A stretch of DNA of 7,866 nt, from the NCBI GenBank assembly GCA_946185305.1, contig CAMHJE010000109.1, positions 1 to 7,866 of the forward strand, read 5' to 3'. Positions 1-7,732 of the stretch are shown here, piece after piece. This stretch comes from UBA3792 sp946185305 (GTDB lineage Bacteria; Bacillota; Clostridia; Christensenellales; CAG-138). The notes beneath the pieces are model-generated. The model was not told where the DNA came from. It saw nothing but the letters and a program-made list of their open reading frames with translations, and did not search any database. Each line of letters opens with the position of its first letter. The first letter of the stretch is position 1. The translations under genes were made by a program, and so were the position numbers.

Positions 1-26
1 TTCCCTTTCTTGTTTCTTCTACAAGC

Positions 27-1841
27 TCAATCCCAACTATTGACATTGAGCCGATATTTTTCCGGGATCTCGATGGCGTTGGCGCTCGGTACGCCCGCGA
101 CGTTCTCCGTCTTGGTGAAGAACTTTTCGTAGATCGTATCGAGGATCGAGGTCTTGCCGGTTTCCTTGATCGGATGCACGAACTCGGCGGGCACCTGATC
201 GACGGTCTGCCACGTCTTCATGGCTTCGCTCATCGGCATGCCGCCCTGCACCGCAACCTTGCGGACGGCGTTGACGGCCTGCACCTCCTGCATCTTCTTG
301 CCGGAGAGGGAATAGCGCGTCATGCAGAAGATTGTGACGATCCACGCCGCCATCGGCAGCAGGCAGAAGCAGATAATCGCGGAGAGCTTCATGCCGGGCA
401 TATACGGCGTACCCTCGGCGGGCAGCGCGTTCAGGCCGGGAACCAGGAACACGATGAAGATTTGCAGCAGCAGCGTCTGCAGGGAGGAGATCAGCTTATC
501 GACAAGGCTGAACACCGTGCCCATGATGCCGGGGACATAGTTGCCGGAACGGTAAGTTTCGTAGTCGGTGCAGTCCGCAACCATCGGGATGGTCAGGTTG
601 TCGCAGCAATTGAACGCGCCGTAGCCGCAGCCGTACAGGATGATGAACAGGATCGTGTAGGCGTTGATCGTGAGATGGAAGCCTCCCTCCATCGAATAGA
701 GGGAAAGCCACGTCGCCGGGTTGTCGTGGTTATACAGGCACAGCAGCACGAAGATGCCGATGTAGAAGATAAACGCGAACGCCGTGAACTGCGCCACGCC
801 GCGCTTCTGTCCCTTCTGCCCCGCGGTCTTGCTGCCCCACAGGAAGAAGATGCCCATGAACACGAAGCAGAGCGCATAGAACGGGATGAACAGGCCGTTG
901 TAGTCGCCCATCAGGCAGCCATAGACCAGGAACGCAACGGTGCCGGAGGTGGCGACGGTGGAAGCGAGCTTGTTGAGACCGGCGGACAGAACGAGCCAAC
1001 GGATCTCCTTGTTGCCCTTGAGGATGCCGACATAGTCCTTGAACTTCGCGGGCTTTTCGGAAACGCCCCAGAACTCGGGCTTATCCTTTTCGGCAATCGC
1101 GGCGACCGCCATGATCGTATAGATTGCGGAGAGGACGATGACGAACGGCACCATGATGTTATAGAACTGCGGGCCGTATGCTGCGCCGCGCAGAACGGTT
1201 TCGACGCCGTTGACCTCATAGACGATCGTGCCCTTCGGGCAGATCGCTTCGTTGGTCAGCACGCCGCCCGCCATGACGTTGATCAGAACGATCGAGCCGA
1301 TCATGCCGATCATGTTCCAGATCACGAACTGCGAACGCTGCTTCGGATCGTTGGTGAGGCAGGTCTGACCGGCCTTGGTGCAGGCGCATTGCGCCGTGTA
1401 GCCGATGACGTAGACGATGTAGCTGACGATGTAGACGACCCAGCGGAGCCAGCCGAGGTTATCGGGGATGCCGCGGAAGAACACCATCATGAGCAGGAGC
1501 GATAAAGCCAGCAGGCAGTTGCCGACGATCATGAACGGGCGGAACTTGCCGATCTTGGTCGCGGTGCGATCCATCAGACTGCCGCAGATCGGGTCGGTGA
1601 TACCGTCAAAGACACGCATCAGCGGCGCGAACAGGCTGTTGAACGTCGAAATGGCGAGAACGACCGCCGCGCTCGCCACCGCGCCGCCGAGCGCCGCAGC
1701 AGTAGAGCCGGACAGGTACATGATCGCATAGTAGGTAAAGTAGGTGTAGAAGGCAAAGTAGACGTTGGTCGCCGCGTTGTTGAACGGGAACAGCGCGATC
1801 TGCCATTGCTTTGCCCGGTTGACAGCATGATTCGTTTCCAT
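27..1841 (-). CDS. GPH-family (MelB-like) sugar:cation symporter with long C-terminal tail
   Basis: Predicted 604-residue inner-membrane secondary transporter of the glycoside-pentoside-hexuronide:cation symporter family, which imports sugars with Na+ or H+. About twelve hydrophobic segments are visible. Residues 79-87 (DGITDPICG) match the family signature DAxTDP, so D79 and D83 correspond to the cation-site aspartates D55 and D59 of E. coli MelB. DRTATKIGKFRP (91-102) is the usual loop after helix 2. VADCTDYETYRSG (421-433) matches the late-helix motif seen as ADxxDYGEWKTG in relatives. Two things are unusual: a polar insert near 193-227 and a hydrophilic tail from about 511 to 604, where most family members stop near 450-500 residues. 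The tail does not look like the PTS IIA domain of LacS. The ATG has an AGGGGGAG ribosome site (1848-1855) six bases upstream. The gene lies 15 bases after the GH2 gene, so it is very probably co-transcribed and carries that enzyme's substrate. The exact sugar is not readable. Confidence 0.9.
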   Translation of the reverse strand: METNHAVNRAKQWQIALFPFNNAATNVYFAFYTYFTYYAIMYLSGSTAAALGGAVASAAVVLAISTFNSLFAPLMRVFDGITDPICGSLMDRTATKIGKFRPFMIVGNCLLALSLLLMMVFFRGIPDNLGWLRWVVYIVSYIVYVIGYTAQCACTKAGQTCLTNDPKQRSQFVIWNMIGMIGSIVLINVMAGGVLTNEAICPKGTIVYEVNGVETVLRGAAYGPQFYNIMVPFVIVLSAIYTIMAVAAIAEKDKPEFWGVSEKPAKFKDYVGILKGNKEIRWLVLSAGLNKLASTVATSGTVAFLVYGCLMGDYNGLFIPFYALCFVFMGIFFLWGSKTAGQKGQKRGVAQFTAFAFIFYIGIFVLLCLYNHDNPATWLSLYSMEGGFHLTINAYTILFIILYGCGYGAFNCCDNLTIPMVADCTDYETYRSGNYVPGIMGTVFSLVDKLISSLQTLLLQIFIVFLVPGLNALPAEGTPYMPGMKLSAIICFCLLPMAAWIVTIFCMTRYSLSGKKMQEVQAVNAVRKVAVQGGMPMSEAMKTWQTVDQVPAEFVHPIKETGKTSILDTIYEKFFTKTENVAGVPSANAIEIPEKYRLNVNSWD

Positions 1842-1856
1842 TTGATACTCCCCCTA

Positions 1857-3794
1857 TTACTCTTTATTCGTCCAGTTCGCACCCTTATCGCCCGCTTCCT
1901 TCAGGACATAGGCGGGGTTCGGGTTGCTGACCTTGCGGAATGTCGCGGTATCGCTGTATTCGCCGCTGGCGGCCTTGATTTCGACGTTCGCACTCATCGG
2001 CACCTTGAACGTGAAGATGTGGCTGCCGTACTGCGTCTCCTGCTTGTTGCCGTTGACGTACAGCGTGACCTGATTCTGGTTGGAATAGACCTTGACCGTG
2101 ATCGTACTCTCGGTGCGATCCACGAAGCGCTTCGAGCAGATATGCACGAACGGATCGTCGCTCCACCAGGCTTTGTAAAGATAGAAGCTGTCCTTATACG
2201 TCTTGCGGTCGAAGGTGACAAGGCCTTTGTGGTTCATGCCGGGTTCGCCGCCCTGATCGCGCGCGTCGGCGGCAAAGTCGAACATGTTCCAAACGTGCGT
2301 CGCCCACATGTAGGGGTTGCGCTCGAAGCACTTGAGCATGAACTCATGGTACTTGGCCTGATATTCCTCGGTATGGTCGCCGCGGCGCGGATGCGCGGAA
2401 TGCAGGTTCGGCATGCCCTCGCAGCCGTACTCGGAATAGCCGAGGCAGCGATCCGGATAGACCGTGTGGAAGAAGCGCATCCACACATCGTTCAGCCACA
2501 TGCCCGGTACGTACCAGCCGAGATAGAGGTTCCACGAAACGGTGTCCGTGATATGCGCGACCTTGTTGAACGGGCCGCACATCGCATAGCACGCAAGCGT
2601 CGTGAAGCGCGTCGGATCCATCTTGTGACAGAGATCGTTGAGGACGCGGTGGTTATCGAGCATGTCGGCGTTGTCCTTGGTCGAAATCGTGATCTCGTTG
2701 GACACGCCCCAGCAGACGATGGACGGATGGTTGATGTTCTGCGTGATCAGCTCCTTCATCTGGCTGATCGTGTTTTCGCGGCCGTTGGGCATGTGCTCGG
2801 AGATATACGGGATCTCGGCCCAAACGACCATGCCGCGCTCGTCGCAGAGGTCATAGAAATACTGATCGTGCTGATAGTGCGCGAGGCGGATCGTGTTCGC
2901 GCCCATATCGCAGATGATATCCATATCCTCCTTGTGCATCGCCTTGGTGATCGCGTTGCCGAGGCCCTTGCGGTCCTGATGGCGCGATACGCCGCGGAGC
3001 GGATACGATTTGCCGTTGAGGTAGAAGCCCGTTTTGGGATGATAATGGAAATCTCTGACGCCGAAGCGCGTTTTGACCTCATCGACCGCCGCGCCGTTTT
3101 CATACAGCGTCGCCGTTGCGGTATAAAGGTACGGGTCCTTGCGGCCGTTCCAAAGATGAACATTGCGGATCGTCAGCTCCGTATCGCTGCCGTCGCTGTC
3201 GGCCACGCGGTTGCCCTCCGCATCGAACAGCTGCACCTTCACGTCCGGGTTTTCGGTGTTCGTCCACGTTTTGACCGTGACCTTGCCCTTTTGATAGCCC
3301 TCCACCGGCTTTGCCGTGACCTGAATGCCCGGGCCGCCGAAGTAGTCAAGATCGAAGTGGTGCTTGTTCACCACGAGCAGCTCGACATCGCGGTAAATGC
3401 CGCCGTAGAACGTGAAGTCCGCCTTCTGCGGATAAACGCGGTCGTTGACGCTGTTGTCGGCAAAGACCGTGAGCACGTTCTCCTTTTCCAGAAGCGCCGT
3501 GATTTCCTTGCGGAACGTGGAATAGCCGCCGTCGTGCGTTGTGACTTCCTTGCCGTTCAGCAGCACGCGCGCCGAAGCGTTGACGCCGTGGAACACAAGG
3601 TAGACACATTCCGTGTCGGGATCGAACTTCGGCATGGCGAGCGCACGCTCATACTTACATTCGCCGCGCCAGTAGTCGTTACCGCCGTCCTGCCCGTCGA
3701 TGGCATTCCATGTGTGGGGAACGTTGACGGCAATCGTTTTGCCGTCCGGCCCCGTAAACTGCCAGTCGTTGTTCAAATTGATCGTAGTACGCAT
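1857..3794 (-). CDS. Family 2 glycoside hydrolase, beta-galactosidase type, cytoplasmic
   Basis: Predicted 645-residue retaining beta-glycosidase, most like bacterial GH2 beta-galactosidases. Order: jelly-roll sugar-binding domain (about 1-145, starting INLNNDWQF), immunoglobulin-like domain (about 150-245), TIM barrel (about 250-545), and a C-terminal beta domain resembling DUF4982 (about 550-620, with VKVYSNQNQVTLYVNG). The barrel opens with RGVSRHQDRKGLGNA (267-281) and has TIRLAHYQHDQYFYDLCDE (301-319), both typical of this GH2 branch. The acid/base is probably E367 in CWGVSNE and the nucleophile E455 in YSEYGCEG. There is no signal peptide, so it should act in the cytosol on sugar brought in by the adjoining symporter. 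The frame is open further upstream to 3872, but the start at 3794 is preferred: GGAGG (3800-3804) sits five bases before it, and the N-terminus then begins exactly at the GH2 fold. Beta-glucuronidase or another beta-glycosidase specificity cannot be excluded. Confidence 0.92.
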   Translation of the reverse strand: MRTTINLNNDWQFTGPDGKTIAVNVPHTWNAIDGQDGGNDYWRGECKYERALAMPKFDPDTECVYLVFHGVNASARVLLNGKEVTTHDGGYSTFRKEITALLEKENVLTVFADNSVNDRVYPQKADFTFYGGIYRDVELLVVNKHHFDLDYFGGPGIQVTAKPVEGYQKGKVTVKTWTNTENPDVKVQLFDAEGNRVADSDGSDTELTIRNVHLWNGRKDPYLYTATATLYENGAAVDEVKTRFGVRDFHYHPKTGFYLNGKSYPLRGVSRHQDRKGLGNAITKAMHKEDMDIICDMGANTIRLAHYQHDQYFYDLCDERGMVVWAEIPYISEHMPNGRENTISQMKELITQNINHPSIVCWGVSNEITISTKDNADMLDNHRVLNDLCHKMDPTRFTTLACYAMCGPFNKVAHITDTVSWNLYLGWYVPGMWLNDVWMRFFHTVYPDRCLGYSEYGCEGMPNLHSAHPRRGDHTEEYQAKYHEFMLKCFERNPYMWATHVWNMFDFAADARDQGGEPGMNHKGLVTFDRKTYKDSFYLYKAWWSDDPFVHICSKRFVDRTESTITVKVYSNQNQVTLYVNGNKQETQYGSHIFTFKVPMSANVEIKAASGEYSDTATFRKVSNPNPAYVLKEAGDKGANWTNKE

Positions 3795-3799
3795 AGCTT

Positions 3800-3804
3800 C
3801 CTCC
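3800..3804 (-). promoter_or_regulatory. Ribosome binding site deciding the GH2 start
   Basis: GGAGG on the minus strand, five bases before the ATG at 3794. It selects this start over the in-frame ATG at 3872, whose extra 26 residues are basic, unlike the GH2 fold, and would cover the candidate promoter. Confidence 0.8.
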
Positions 3805-3816
3805 GCTTTTTTCCTA

Positions 3817-3845
3817 ATTATTACATTACTCCGATTCCCTGCCAA
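3817..3845 (-). promoter_or_regulatory. Candidate sigma-A promoter of the GH2-symporter unit
   Basis: On the minus strand a -35-like TTGGCA (3840-3845, 5/6 to TTGACA) is separated by exactly 17 bases from a -10-like AATAAT (3817-3822, 5/6 to TATAAT). Transcription would start near 3810, giving a very short leader that includes the GGAGG site. The region just upstream, 3846-3900, is AT-rich with T-runs and could hold an activator or repressor site, but I see no clear palindrome or cre box. The terminator of the preceding unit lies upstream, which supports a separate promoter here. Confidence 0.5.
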
Positions 3846-3925
3846 TCGCAAGCAAAACCGCATAAACTGCATTTTTTACGTCGTATTTTACACAGCAGTT
3901 ACCCATGACGGCGGTTTGCTCGAAG

Positions 3926-3959
3926 AAAAGGAGCCGCCGAACATGCAGCGGCTCCTTTT
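3926..3959 (-). terminator. Intrinsic terminator after the GH3-membrane protein unit
   Basis: Perfect 8-bp GC-rich stem GGAGCCGC (3930-3937) with GCGGCTCC (3948-3955), extended by four A-T pairs (3926-3929 with 3956-3959), and a 10-base loop. On the minus strand the stem is followed by TTTTCTT. It begins 10 bases after the stop codon of the 148-residue protein, the expected place for the end of that unit. The T-run on the plus strand also makes it potentially bidirectional, although no plus-strand gene is seen that would use it. Confidence 0.85.
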
Positions 3960-3968
3960 ATCAAACGC

Positions 3969-4415
3969 TTATGCGTTCTTCTTGACGGACGGGGTGAACG
4001 CGCCGATGATCAGCGCGAGGCATGCGATCACGAGCGCGACGGCGGACGTGACGGTGGCGTAGAACACGCTCCAGCCGGTCATGTTCTGCGAGTTGTAGGA
4101 GAACAGACCTGCGATCATCAGAATGCGGTCAAGGATCATCGTGCCGACGATCGCCATGAACAGGGCGACAGCCGCGACGACGGCGACGGTGCTGATGTAG
4201 TCATGGTTGCCGAACTTTGTGGGCGACCAAACCGCAACAAGCGCGAGGAGGATGCCGCAGACGCCCATCAGCGTCAGCGTGCCGGCGGTCTTGAGCGCGT
4301 AGGCGCTCGAAACACCGTTGGAAGCGATCATGGCGATGAGGCCGACGATGCCGGCAACAGCGGCGATCACATTGAGGTAGGAGCCGACGCTCAGCTTTTT
4401 CAAGAAGTTAGCCAT
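3969..4415 (-). CDS. Small tetraspan membrane protein of unknown function, coupled to GH3
   Basis: Predicted 148-residue integral membrane protein that I do not recognise as a named family. Four hydrophobic segments are visible, at about residues 13-32, 43-63, 74-94 and 117-140, with a short basic N-terminus (FLKK) and a basic C-terminus (VKKNA), so both ends are probably cytoplasmic. There is no signal peptide cleavage site and no evident enzyme motif. The only notable polar residues near a membrane segment are D96-R97 after helix 3 and the external-looking loop SYNSQNMTG (106-114). Its ATG follows the GH3 stop after one base, and its GGAGG site (4425-4429) lies inside the last GH3 codons, so translation is almost certainly coupled. 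This points to a job with the anchored GH3 enzyme, for example as membrane partner, stabiliser or assembly factor. That is inference from position only. Confidence 0.85.
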   Translation of the reverse strand: MANFLKKLSVGSYLNVIAAVAGIVGLIAMIASNGVSSAYALKTAGTLTLMGVCGILLALVAVWSPTKFGNHDYISTVAVVAAVALFMAIVGTMILDRILMIAGLFSYNSQNMTGWSVFYATVTSAVALVIACLALIIGAFTPSVKKNA

Positions 4416-4416
4416 A

Positions 4417-7400
4417 TTACTTTGCCTCCTTTTTCTTCAGTTTGGCGACGACATAGAGCACCGCGAACAGAACGCCCAGCGCGCCGAACGCCCATTCTGC
4501 AGCCTGATAGGCCGTTCTCCAGAACACCGGCAGCTTGACGACGCGGGTCGATGCGTCGTAGCGGTTCATCAGGTTCGACTGGCTCATCGCAAACAGGATC
4601 TTGTGCACGGAGGCCTTGATCGCTTCCTGTGCCTTCAGGTCGCCCTTGAAGACTTCGGCGTTGATCGTGGAACCGTCCACCTGATTGGCGAAGCGTCCGC
4701 CGTCGAGGGTCGTGTTGGTGTAGAAGCCGGACATGCCGCGCGTATCGTAGCAGGTCGTGCCGGAGGTCAGGACTGCGCCGTAGATATCGAAGTCATCGTA
4801 AATATCGGTGACGGCATAGCCGCGGAAGCCCCACTCTTTTGCGAGGATGTTGGTCATCAGGCCGACGGATGCGGTGCACTCGACCGGGCCGATCTTGGAG
4901 AAGGAGACCATCAGACCGCGCATACCTTGGTCGAAGTCCTTCGTGTCGTACTTGGTCGCTTCAAACGCGTACTGATAAGCGCGGAGCTCGACCTCGCGGG
5001 CACGCTGCTCGGTCATGTACGGGGCGACGCCGGAACGGTTGGTTTCCTGGTCGTTGAAGGCGTAGTGCTTCGGCGCGGCGATGAGGCCGTACTGCAGAGC
5101 GCCGATGGCGAATTCCATCGCGGTAACGCCGGACAGGATCGGGTCTTCGGAGTAGTACTCGCCGTTGCGGCCGTTGTAGGCGTGACGGTGCGTGTTGAGG
5201 CCGGGACCCCAGAGGATCGGGATGCCGCAGAACAGGGATTCTTCACCGACAAACGCGCCGAGCTTGTAGCACAGTTCGGGGTTGAAGGTGGAGGCGGTCA
5301 GCGGGCTGTTGCCGAAGACTTCCGGATGCCAGCTGCCGTTCACATCGGTTTCCGGGATGTTCCACGGTGCGCCGGTGTCCTTGGAAGCATTCAGCGAGAC
5401 GGCGACGCCGTTGCCCGCGTTCTCGGTCATGTAGGTTTCGACGGTGCCGATGGTGCTCGCGCCGGGGATCGACGGGCCGCCGTAGGTCGCAAGGTACTGC
5501 GCTTCTTCCAGCGTCATGTTGTTGATCAGCTGTTCCCACTTCTCGTCGTCATAATCGACGCCCCACATCTCGTAGAACTTCGTGCCGTTGCCCTCTTCCC
5601 AGATCACGGAGGAGGTATCATCGGTCGTGGCGATCGTGTAGTATTTGCCGTTCAGCAGGTCGATCAGCTCCTGGTTCGTCAGGGTCAGCTGATAGGACTT
5701 CGGCCAGGTGCCTTCCCAATCCGCACGGGAGAGGTAGGTGACTTCGCCGGGCTGGAACTTGTTCCAATCCGCATACGGGAGTTGGTTGGTGATCTTTTCG
5801 CCGGTCTTGGAAACGGAGAACGCTGTGCGGCTGATGAAGCTCTCGTCGATGTCCTTCTGGTACGCAAGATCCGCATTGCCGGTCACGTTCAGGCCCTGCT
5901 TGACCATAACGTTGTTCAGCGCATCATGCGCGCCGTTGCCAACTGCGAAGTAGTACGCGCCGGGATCGAGGATGTAGCCGCCCTCGCCGTTGTTCAGGCT
6001 GCTGTCATAGGAAGCGATGTACTCAAGGTCTACCTTGACCGAAACGGTCGCGGATTCGCCGGGCTGGAGCAGCGGGGACTTCTCATAGTTGAGGAGCTGG
6101 ATCGCGCTCTTTTCGACGCCGCCGAGCGTGTACGGCGCCTGGCCGTAGATCTGCACCGGGGTCTTGCCCGCCACGTCGCCGGTGTTGGTGACCTTTACCT
6201 TAAAGGTCGCATACGCATCGACGGAGCCGTTGCTGTTCTTCTGCACGTTGAAGGCGGGTTCGCCGTCGAACGCGAAATCAAACGTCGTGTAGGAGAGGCC
6301 GAAGCCGAAGCCGTAGGCAACTTCCTCGTCATAGTTCCAATCGCCGGTGGAGGCGTAGACGCCCGCCTTGGACTTGGCATTGCCCTGTCCGACCACGGTG
6401 TCATAGTAGCGGGTCTCATAATAGCGATAGCCGACGTAGATGCCTTCCGCTTCCATGATGTACCGGCCGGTCTTGCCGCCGAACGTGCCGCCGCCGCGGG
6501 TGATCAGCTCCGCCGCGTTGGTGTAGCCGTTGTCGCCCATGTTCTGCATGGCGGGCGCGCTCATGTTGCGAGCCGCGAAGATATCAAACAGACCGCCGCT
6601 CGGGCTGACCTTGCCGCACAGCACATCCGCGATACCGAGCATGCCGTAAGCGCCGGGTGCGCCGATCCACAGGATCGCGTCGATTTCCGGATCGTCACGG
6701 AGCTCTGCGATTTCGACGGACGCGGAGCTGTTCACAAGCACGATGACCTTGTCGCTGGCTTCCTTGGCAAGCGCGATCGCGTCACGCTCGTTCTGGGAAA
6801 GTGCAAGCGGTTCATCCATGCCGAGGCCCTCGACCACGCCGCCGGGCAGATAGTCATGGGATTCGCCGGACGCACGGGAGATCACGACGATCGCCGCGTC
6901 ACCGTACTGCTTGAAGCTGTCCTTGTAGTTCGCGTTGACGGCTGCGATGTCCGCAAGGGACGGCTCGCGCGGGTCAAAGTGTTCCTCGGCGCCCTCGTTG
7001 TACTCATGATGGTACGTCGCAAGGAGCTGCTCATAGATGTCGATCATCGTCTGGTTCAGGTTCATGCCTGCGCCGTCAAAGTCGAACTCGTCGCCGGTCC
7101 ATGCGGGCATCGTCAGACCGATGGTGACCTCGCCGGTCTGCCAGTTGGTCGAAGCGGAGTCCGCAATCGTCGTAGCGAAGCTCGTCTTGTTGTCGCGCAG
7201 CGCCTGCTCGAGGTTGATGACCGGGCCCCAGACCTTGACGCCGAACGCGCTGCCGAGAACCGGCTTGTGCGAGCGGATGCCGAGCAGGGTCAGATTCGAG
7301 CCGGACTTGAGCGGCAGAGCGTTGTTCTCATTCTTGAGAAGAACCGCGCCCTCATACGCCTGCTCACGGTTGAGGTCGATCGCCTTCTGGATCAGCGCAT

Positions 7401-7614
7401 GGGAGTTGCCCGTACCGTCGGCATTGAGAACCTCCGCCGAGGGCGTAAACTTATCGTAGAGCGCGCCGTCGGATTCCACGCGTTCCGACTGGGTGCCCAT
7501 GTAGGTGTCGATCGTCGCGGCGTTGGCTTCGAGCGCCTGGCCGGCGATCATCGAGAGTGCGAGAAGGAAGCACATAAGGCTTGTCAATCCTCGCCAAAGA
7601 CCCGTCCTTTTCAC
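4417..7614 (-). CDS. Secreted, membrane-anchored family 3 glycoside hydrolase with reversed domain order
   Basis: Predicted 1065-residue beta-glucosidase-like GH3 enzyme on the outer face of the cell membrane. A signal peptide spans residues 1 to about 32 (hydrophobic core 10-24, cleavage near EANA). The usual C-terminal alpha/beta sandwich comes first (about 75-345, with EGAVLLKNENNALPL at 88-102), then the fibronectin-III-like region (about 390-575, with GIYVGYRYYETRYYD and AYGFGFGLSYTTFDF), and last the TIM barrel that normally leads (about 690-1010). The likely nucleophile is D937 in GYAVTDIYDD and the likely acid/base E251 in RASGESHD. NGRNGEYYSEDP (814-825) and PKHYAFNDQETNR (848-860) match conserved barrel motifs. 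A transmembrane helix (about 1037-1058) followed by KLKKKEAK ends the protein. The start is GTG, fixed by AAGGAGG (7622-7628) seven bases upstream. It is first in a unit with the four-helix protein. Substrate is probably a beta-glucoside or beta-xyloside oligomer; which one is not readable. Confidence 0.93.
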   Translation of the reverse strand: MKRTGLWRGLTSLMCFLLALSMIAGQALEANAATIDTYMGTQSERVESDGALYDKFTPSAEVLNADGTGNSHALIQKAIDLNREQAYEGAVLLKNENNALPLKSGSNLTLLGIRSHKPVLGSAFGVKVWGPVINLEQALRDNKTSFATTIADSASTNWQTGEVTIGLTMPAWTGDEFDFDGAGMNLNQTMIDIYEQLLATYHHEYNEGAEEHFDPREPSLADIAAVNANYKDSFKQYGDAAIVVISRASGESHDYLPGGVVEGLGMDEPLALSQNERDAIALAKEASDKVIVLVNSSASVEIAELRDDPEIDAILWIGAPGAYGMLGIADVLCGKVSPSGGLFDIFAARNMSAPAMQNMGDNGYTNAAELITRGGGTFGGKTGRYIMEAEGIYVGYRYYETRYYDTVVGQGNAKSKAGVYASTGDWNYDEEVAYGFGFGLSYTTFDFAFDGEPAFNVQKNSNGSVDAYATFKVKVTNTGDVAGKTPVQIYGQAPYTLGGVEKSAIQLLNYEKSPLLQPGESATVSVKVDLEYIASYDSSLNNGEGGYILDPGAYYFAVGNGAHDALNNVMVKQGLNVTGNADLAYQKDIDESFISRTAFSVSKTGEKITNQLPYADWNKFQPGEVTYLSRADWEGTWPKSYQLTLTNQELIDLLNGKYYTIATTDDTSSVIWEEGNGTKFYEMWGVDYDDEKWEQLINNMTLEEAQYLATYGGPSIPGASTIGTVETYMTENAGNGVAVSLNASKDTGAPWNIPETDVNGSWHPEVFGNSPLTASTFNPELCYKLGAFVGEESLFCGIPILWGPGLNTHRHAYNGRNGEYYSEDPILSGVTAMEFAIGALQYGLIAAPKHYAFNDQETNRSGVAPYMTEQRAREVELRAYQYAFEATKYDTKDFDQGMRGLMVSFSKIGPVECTASVGLMTNILAKEWGFRGYAVTDIYDDFDIYGAVLTSGTTCYDTRGMSGFYTNTTLDGGRFANQVDGSTINAEVFKGDLKAQEAIKASVHKILFAMSQSNLMNRYDASTRVVKLPVFWRTAYQAAEWAFGALGVLFAVLYVVAKLKKKEAK

Positions 7615-7621
7615 TTGAATT

Positions 7622-7628
7622 CCTCCTT
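7622..7628 (-). promoter_or_regulatory. Strong ribosome binding site for the GTG-started GH3 gene
   Basis: AAGGAGG on the minus strand, seven bases upstream of the GTG at 7612-7614. It supports the GTG start, because the next in-frame ATG (residue 14) would remove the basic N-region of the signal peptide and has no comparable site. Confidence 0.8.
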
Positions 7629-7670
7629 ATATTTCCGGGGACACCGCCCTTATTTGGACGGTATCATCCT

Positions 7671-7676
7671 ATCATA
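7671..7676 (-). promoter_or_regulatory. Candidate -10 box for the GH3 unit
   Basis: TATGAT on the minus strand (5/6 to TATAAT), about 57 bases before the GTG start and downstream of the preceding terminator. No good -35 hexamer lies 16-18 bases upstream, so if it is a promoter it may need an activator. An alternative -10, TACAAT, lies at 7729-7734, with a TTGTCA -35-like hexamer 20 bases upstream, which is too long a spacing for a good promoter. Confidence 0.35.
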
Positions 7677-7703
7677 AACCGTTTTCCGTGCGGGATTTAC
7701 AGA

Positions 7704-7732
7704 ACGAATTGCCGCTTTTTTCGCACGAATTG
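7704..7732. repeat. Two 8-bp direct repeats, 21 bp apart, upstream of the GH3 unit
   Basis: ACGAATTG occurs at 7704-7711 and again at 7725-7732, a centre-to-centre distance of 21 bp, which is two helical turns. Both copies lie upstream of the candidate -10 at 7671-7676, where an activator would bind. A regulatory role is inferred from spacing and position only; eight-base repeats can occur by chance. Confidence 0.35.

Noticed and set aside
174..1505. A 443-residue open frame on the plus strand
   Set aside because: Antisense to the symporter gene. The translation is highly charged and rich in H, D, R and A, as expected from the complement of membrane-protein codons.
3795..3872. Longer N-terminus of the GH2 protein, starting at an in-frame ATG at 3872
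   Set aside because: The 26 extra residues are basic and not a clean signal peptide, there is no strong ribosome site before 3872, and they would overlap the candidate promoter. The start at 3794 has GGAGG at the right distance.
1806..3908. A 700-residue open frame on the plus strand
   Set aside because: Antisense to the GH2 gene, with the same arginine-, valine- and alanine-rich composition and no family motif. It also reads through the promoter region of the GH2 gene.
4603..7677. A 1024-residue open frame on the plus strand
   Set aside because: It lies antisense to the GH3 gene, whose motifs, signal peptide and ribosome site are clear. The translation is rich in R, V, A, D and G with no recognisable domain, which is typical of an antisense frame in GC-rich coding DNA.
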